Assembly (NCBI GenBank): GCA_963070105.1
Contig: OY718803.1
Span: 831,501 to 895,500, forward strand
Length of the DNA: 64,000 nucleotides
From: Litomosoides sigmodontis
Lineage: Eukaryota > Nematoda > Chromadorea > Rhabditida > Onchocercidae
Reading direction: 5' to 3'
Part shown: piece by piece, positions 60,085 to 64,000 of the stretch
How the letters are laid out: each line of letters begins with the position of its first letter
How positions within the stretch are numbered: position 1 is the first letter of the stretch
Notes under the pieces: generated by a model
The model's database searches: none
Seen by the model: only the letters and a program-made list of their open reading frames with translations
What the model was told of the DNA's origin: nothing
Program-made: the position numbers and the translations under genes

Positions 60085-61491
60085 ATCGAATAGTGCTAAA
60101 TTTTTCATTTTCAATATTTTCATCTTTTAATGTTAGTTGTGAGATTTGAATTGTTATAAAATGCGTGCTGCAAAAATTGTGAGGAAATATATTCTAATAT
60201 GAATTGTCGGAAGTTGGCGAACATAATTTGCGCTCACATTTTTTTTCTTTGATGAATAATTGTGAAAAGGTTAAAGAATGCTTAGTTAACCCTTTTTGCA
60301 AAAAATATTTTTCAGCTGTTTGAACATTCCGCTATTCCTTTTTGTTCTGTTCACTTTGCAGCGTTCATTGCACCATGTGGCAGTATTAAAGGTTCAATGA
60401 ATGGGATTATCATTTCCATTTCATTTCATCCATTTTTTCCATTTGAATTTTAGCAGTGAAAATTTCCATTTTAATTTGAATAAATATTGAATTATATTCA
60501 CGATATTAATCGATCCCAGTAATTTCGTGAAGTTATTAACGATCGATTTTAACTAATAGTGTAGCTAGTTTGAAAAATTTTGATAATTAAAGTGGAAATT
60601 TGGAAAATATTTCATTTATAAACTCTCTGCATCGCAAGTTTAGCTGGGAATAGGTGATGATAGTCGAATTTAAAGGTGTTCCGTATCCGGATTTTGTGAT
60701 ACAGAAATAGATGGACTTTTCAGTGCAGCTGAATGAAGCCATTTTGTTGATTCCATTGTCTAAAAATTAAAAAATCGAAATTCTCTGACAGTTTTTCCTA
60801 CTACCGGTAATTTTCGACATTTATTTGTGCTTGTTAAAACAAACAGGAAACAGGTAAAATTTATGAGAATTGCACAAGTTGAAGTTTCTAAATTAAATTT
60901 TAATTGCATCAGTTTTTAAAAATCTGCCTAAAAATTTGATTTTCAAATACCATGATGCCACAAAAATTTGTTCTAATTTTAAATTTCTTACAAATACGAT
61001 AGGTTTATTTTTGGAAAATAATGGTAAAATTTTGTGCATTGCTGCAAAAGAAAAGTAATTATGACAATTTCGCTTGAGAATTGTTGACATTTAAATTTAT
61101 GCTCAATTTTAGCACTGTAAATTGTGATGTTTACATTTTACAGTACTGTTTTTACGATTCCTTCTTGTTGTCCAGCGGTATAATATATGGCTCCATTTGC
61201 TTTTCACACCATAAATGATCGTATTTTCCATTCCGCTTTCTTGTTATTGTCGAAGTTTTGTTCAAATTTCAAAGCTTTGAACTTCTAATTTTTAAGTTAA
61301 GCTTAAATTATGCATCAAAATCTGTTTTTTTAGTTTTTTTTTTTAAATTTAAAGGTGTAATTGTGGTGTTAGTTGGAAATATGCTCTGTGAAATTTTTCA
61401 CTTATTAAAAAATTGGGTTTTTTTCTCAATTTTATTCTAAAATTTGGTTTAAAATTTAAAAGTCCCTTGTTGTAGGTTAGTTATAGTATCA

Positions 61492-63004
61492 ATGCGACAA
61501 GAGATGTATTCACGAGCACAACCAATTGATTCAACCGTAACAGCACGAACTAAATTAGACAATGGTCATTTGCAGAATCGAGAATACTACTTTGGTCGCG
61601 GTAATTTGAATGGACCTTACTGCTGCCAGTTAGCTGGTGTTTTACGAATTCTTGAAATTGTGGGCTTCTTTTTTTCATAAATAAATTTTGCTAGCATAAA
61701 TGAGAAAGCAGGAAGATTTTGAAGTATCAGTGAAAATTTTGTCATAAACGAAATTCCTACTATTATTGAATCGGTTCAATTTCATCAATTATGCAACCAT
61801 TGTGAATTATAATTTATCTATCATCAGGCTTACACTGATGTAGCAATTTGCAGATAATAGACTTGCTAATAATATCATCAATTGTGTCAGTGTATGGACC
61901 GGGACCATTTAAAGGAATTCTTTTCGGTCAAACTTTTGTGCTTATCTTTACCGGTATTGCACTTTGCTTCTCATTCATCTTTCTCGTCACCTTTCTCTTC
62001 GAATTACACAAAACTCATCTTGATTTTTGGCCCTGGAAAATCTCCGTAAGTATTTCATTCCTAATGTATCCTTTTTATTTCGAGTATAAATCTTAGTTGA
62101 AGTGAAACAAAAAAAAAAGAATTTTTTTTTTTAATTAGTGCTATCTACGTAAAAATATGTAATAGTCACTTCAGCCTAACATTTAAATGCTAGATTTAGT
62201 TACACTTATGCTTACTTCTTTATTAAACGCCTAATCGTACTAACTAATAAATTATCAAATAATTTACTAGCTGTATTAAATAAATACTTTTTTAATTAAA
62301 ATTTTCTGCGTTTGTTTTTTTTTTTTTTTTTGTTACATGGCTATCGTGATATGTTTAGTGGTTAAGGCTCACTGAGTCTTTGAATTGGTTATTATTGGCT
62401 TTTTTTGTTCAGTTTTTTCTTTCATTTCAATTTAAAACATTTAACGGAAGGCATTAGCATTTGTTCTATCATTTTTGCTTTTCCTTTTTTTTTTTTAAAC
62501 TGTGTTTATTTTATTGAAGGATTTTATGTTGTCAATGACAGCATGCTTGTCTTTCGCTCTTTTGGGCTTCATTGAAGTGTACTACTCGACTGGTGCGTGG
62601 GCGAATAATTGCAATGATGTTGGCGCAGATGGTATCATTCATAATCATTGTCGAACAATTTATGAATGGGTTTTTGCATCGGTAATAATTGCCACCATTT
62701 TTTTTTATTCATTAAAATTTCAAAATTTCAAGTATCTTTAAAATTATCACATTGTCCGAGCAGTCCTATTAAAATTGTTTTAATGATCCTTTTGCATAAC
62801 TAACTTATTAAAATTAAAAATAAAAAAATGTAGAAATTTTGTATTTTTAAAAATTTTATCAGTCAAAACCGAAGAAAAATAACAATTAATCGAACGGCGC
62901 AAATTGCGCATTTTTCTCTCCTTCTTCTTCAGCTCCTCCTATTTTTCAATGGATTTTTATATGGAATAAGTGCATTTTTGGCTCATCGTAACAAATATAG
63001 TTGA
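61492..63004 (+). CDS. MARVEL-domain four-transmembrane protein
   Basis: Four exons: 61492-61659, 61854-62045, 62520-62681 and 62933-63004. They give 197 residues. MARVEL proteins (physin, MAL, CMTM and synaptogyrin-like) sit in vesicle or junction membranes. The first 38-40 residues are polar and cytosolic. Four hydrophobic segments follow: about 45-68 (LAGVLRILEIIIDLLIISSI, which spans the exon 1-2 junction), 78-103 (FGQTFVLIFTGIALCFSFIF), 122-140 (MLSMTACLSFALLGFIEVYY) and the last exon (LLLFFNGFLYGISAFLAH). TM3 and TM4 are joined by a loop with two cysteines (NNCNDVGADG, HNHCRTIYEW), common in the family. It ends RNKYS. The exon 3 acceptor (TTGAAG) is atypical. The true start could be in an upstream exon. 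The family is inferred from topology and pattern, and no orthologue symbol is given. Confidence 0.78.
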
Positions 63005-64000
63005 TTGATTGATTAATTAATGGATTGTTTGATTGATCTTTGATCGTTGACTCGATGGAGCGAAAAGGAATGTTAAAATGTTGGAATTGTTTCAAAGATT
63101 CATTAATTTAAAAGAATTGGAAAGGGAAGTTTTGCTTTGCACATTACTATTGAATAACGGTTTGACATCTAGGAACTGATTAACTTAGAGATCAAATAAT
63201 AATTAATCCTGATATATCGTGGCAATTCTAAAATGTCGAAATGTCATTTTTTAATAAATTGTATTTAATAAATGCTAGCCAAAAAAGAGGTTACCAGAAG
63301 TGATAATCATCCAATTCAATCTCTCTCAAGTTGATCATTACTTATTATTACTTTACTTCGAAAGCAATCTCAACTATGCTAAATATTATTTAGTTTTCAT
63401 GTGCTATTGATCTTTTCCGACCATCACTGTCGAACAATGTTGAATTTCAATACGAATTTCGGTATTCAGTACAATATGCTAATTTTGACACTGAACTAAT
63501 AAGAGTGATTGTGAATTTATTTACACGTAAATGGCACAACTTTCTACCATTCCACTTTATATTTTAATTCTCATGTTCCTTCTGTATGCATGTGTGTGTG
63601 TGTTTTTAATTAATTATATCTTAAAGCTTGTGCAAAAATTTCACTCATTTTGGAATTGTGGAGAGAGAATCAATTCTTTAATGCTTTTTTTGCTAATTAA
63701 TTATATCATAATTGATATCTAATTGGAATGATAATTGAAAAATCATAATTGAAATCATAATTGATAATTGCATCGAAATCTAATTTGCTAGCATTAAATT
63801 TGAATTTTAATAAATTCTATGGTATTATATTGCTATTTGATACTTGCATATTTTTTATAAAAAATTTTTTTCACATTTTTTCATGTGTTTTGTTATACAT
63901 ACATGGATATATAAATTTTTTCCTCTTTTTTTTTTTAAACAATCCCCATTTTTAATAATCTTCTTAAACTAGTCAGCAATAACAACAATAATAACAGGTA
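63005..64000. other. 3' flank of the MARVEL gene, no further gene seen
   Basis: AT-rich DNA with no recognised coding segment to the window end. Confidence 0.5.
63253..63273 (+). promoter_or_regulatory. Candidate poly(A) signals of the MARVEL gene
   Basis: Two AATAAA hexamers (63253 and 63268) about 250 nt past the stop codon. Confidence 0.4.

Larger units (their letters stand above)
51534..61491. other. Gene-poor block
   Basis: About 10 kb without a recognised gene. It holds CA (56333-56377), TA/CATA (56746-56790) and facing TG and CA tracts (59721-59788, 59917-60084). Other features are a 27-28-bp direct duplication (56973 and 57080) and a cluster of CCGGATATAT-like motifs (57817-57930). 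Open frames near 53924-54181 (+) and 54168-54395 (-) have no recognised homology. It may contain upstream exons or regulatory DNA of the MARVEL gene. Confidence 0.45.

Noticed and set aside
59467..60149. Long His/Thr or Cys/Val frames over the GT and CA tracts
   Set aside because: Dinucleotide repeats lacking stops, not genes.

Overview
This is an AT-rich nuclear genomic window from a nematode, probably a clade III (spirurid or filarial-like) worm. The evidence is a set of intron-rich genes whose spliced products read as nematode orthologues, the presence of a WAGO-type Argonaute (a nematode-specific class), short introns mixed with longer ones, and TTTTCAG/TTTTAAG-type acceptors just upstream of start codons that fit spliced-leader trans-splicing. 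The species cannot be named from sequence alone. All gene models were built by hand from splice sites, reading-frame phase and family conservation.

Layout. 1-5340: repeat-rich DNA with a 760-bp (GTT)5GTC array. 5341-9661 (-): 3' part of a cuticlin-like ZP-domain gene. 9797-11730: an almost pure (AAT)n tract of about 1.93 kb. 13188-16003 (-): shc-1 (PTB+SH2 adaptor). 16931-19671 (+): stl-1 (mitochondrial stomatin-like 2). 20610-22356 (-): calm-1 (CIB/calmyrin EF-hand protein). 22357-29594: mostly non-coding. 29595-32293 (+): bre-4-type beta-1,4-N-acetylgalactosaminyltransferase. 34303-41266 (-): a 22-exon WAGO-type Argonaute. 41718-43457: a young inverted repeat with arms of about 284 bp. 46465-51533 (-): a PPP1R16 (TIMAP/MYPT3)-like, ankyrin-repeat, CAAX-terminated PP1 targeting subunit. 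51534-61491: a gene-poor block with microsatellites. 61492-63004 (+): a four-TM MARVEL-domain protein.

The genes are not an operon-like functional set. They are separate conserved eukaryotic genes: tyrosine-kinase signalling (shc-1), mitochondrial membrane scaffolding (stl-1), calcium sensing (calm-1), Golgi glycosylation (bre-4), small-RNA silencing (Argonaute), membrane-anchored PP1 targeting (PPP1R16-like), cuticle or apical matrix (ZP), and vesicle or junction membrane (MARVEL). shc-1 and stl-1 are divergent across about 0.93 kb. stl-1/calm-1 and bre-4/Argonaute are convergent pairs.

Most unusual features: the 2-kb (AAT)n tract, the near-perfect inverted repeat upstream of the Argonaute gene, two apparent GC-AG introns in the PPP1R16-like gene, an isoleucine at the donor-specificity position of the glycosyltransferase, and a hierarchical GTT array flanked by degenerate direct repeats. 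I saw no clear wholly new system. Several orphan exon-like segments are reported with low confidence.
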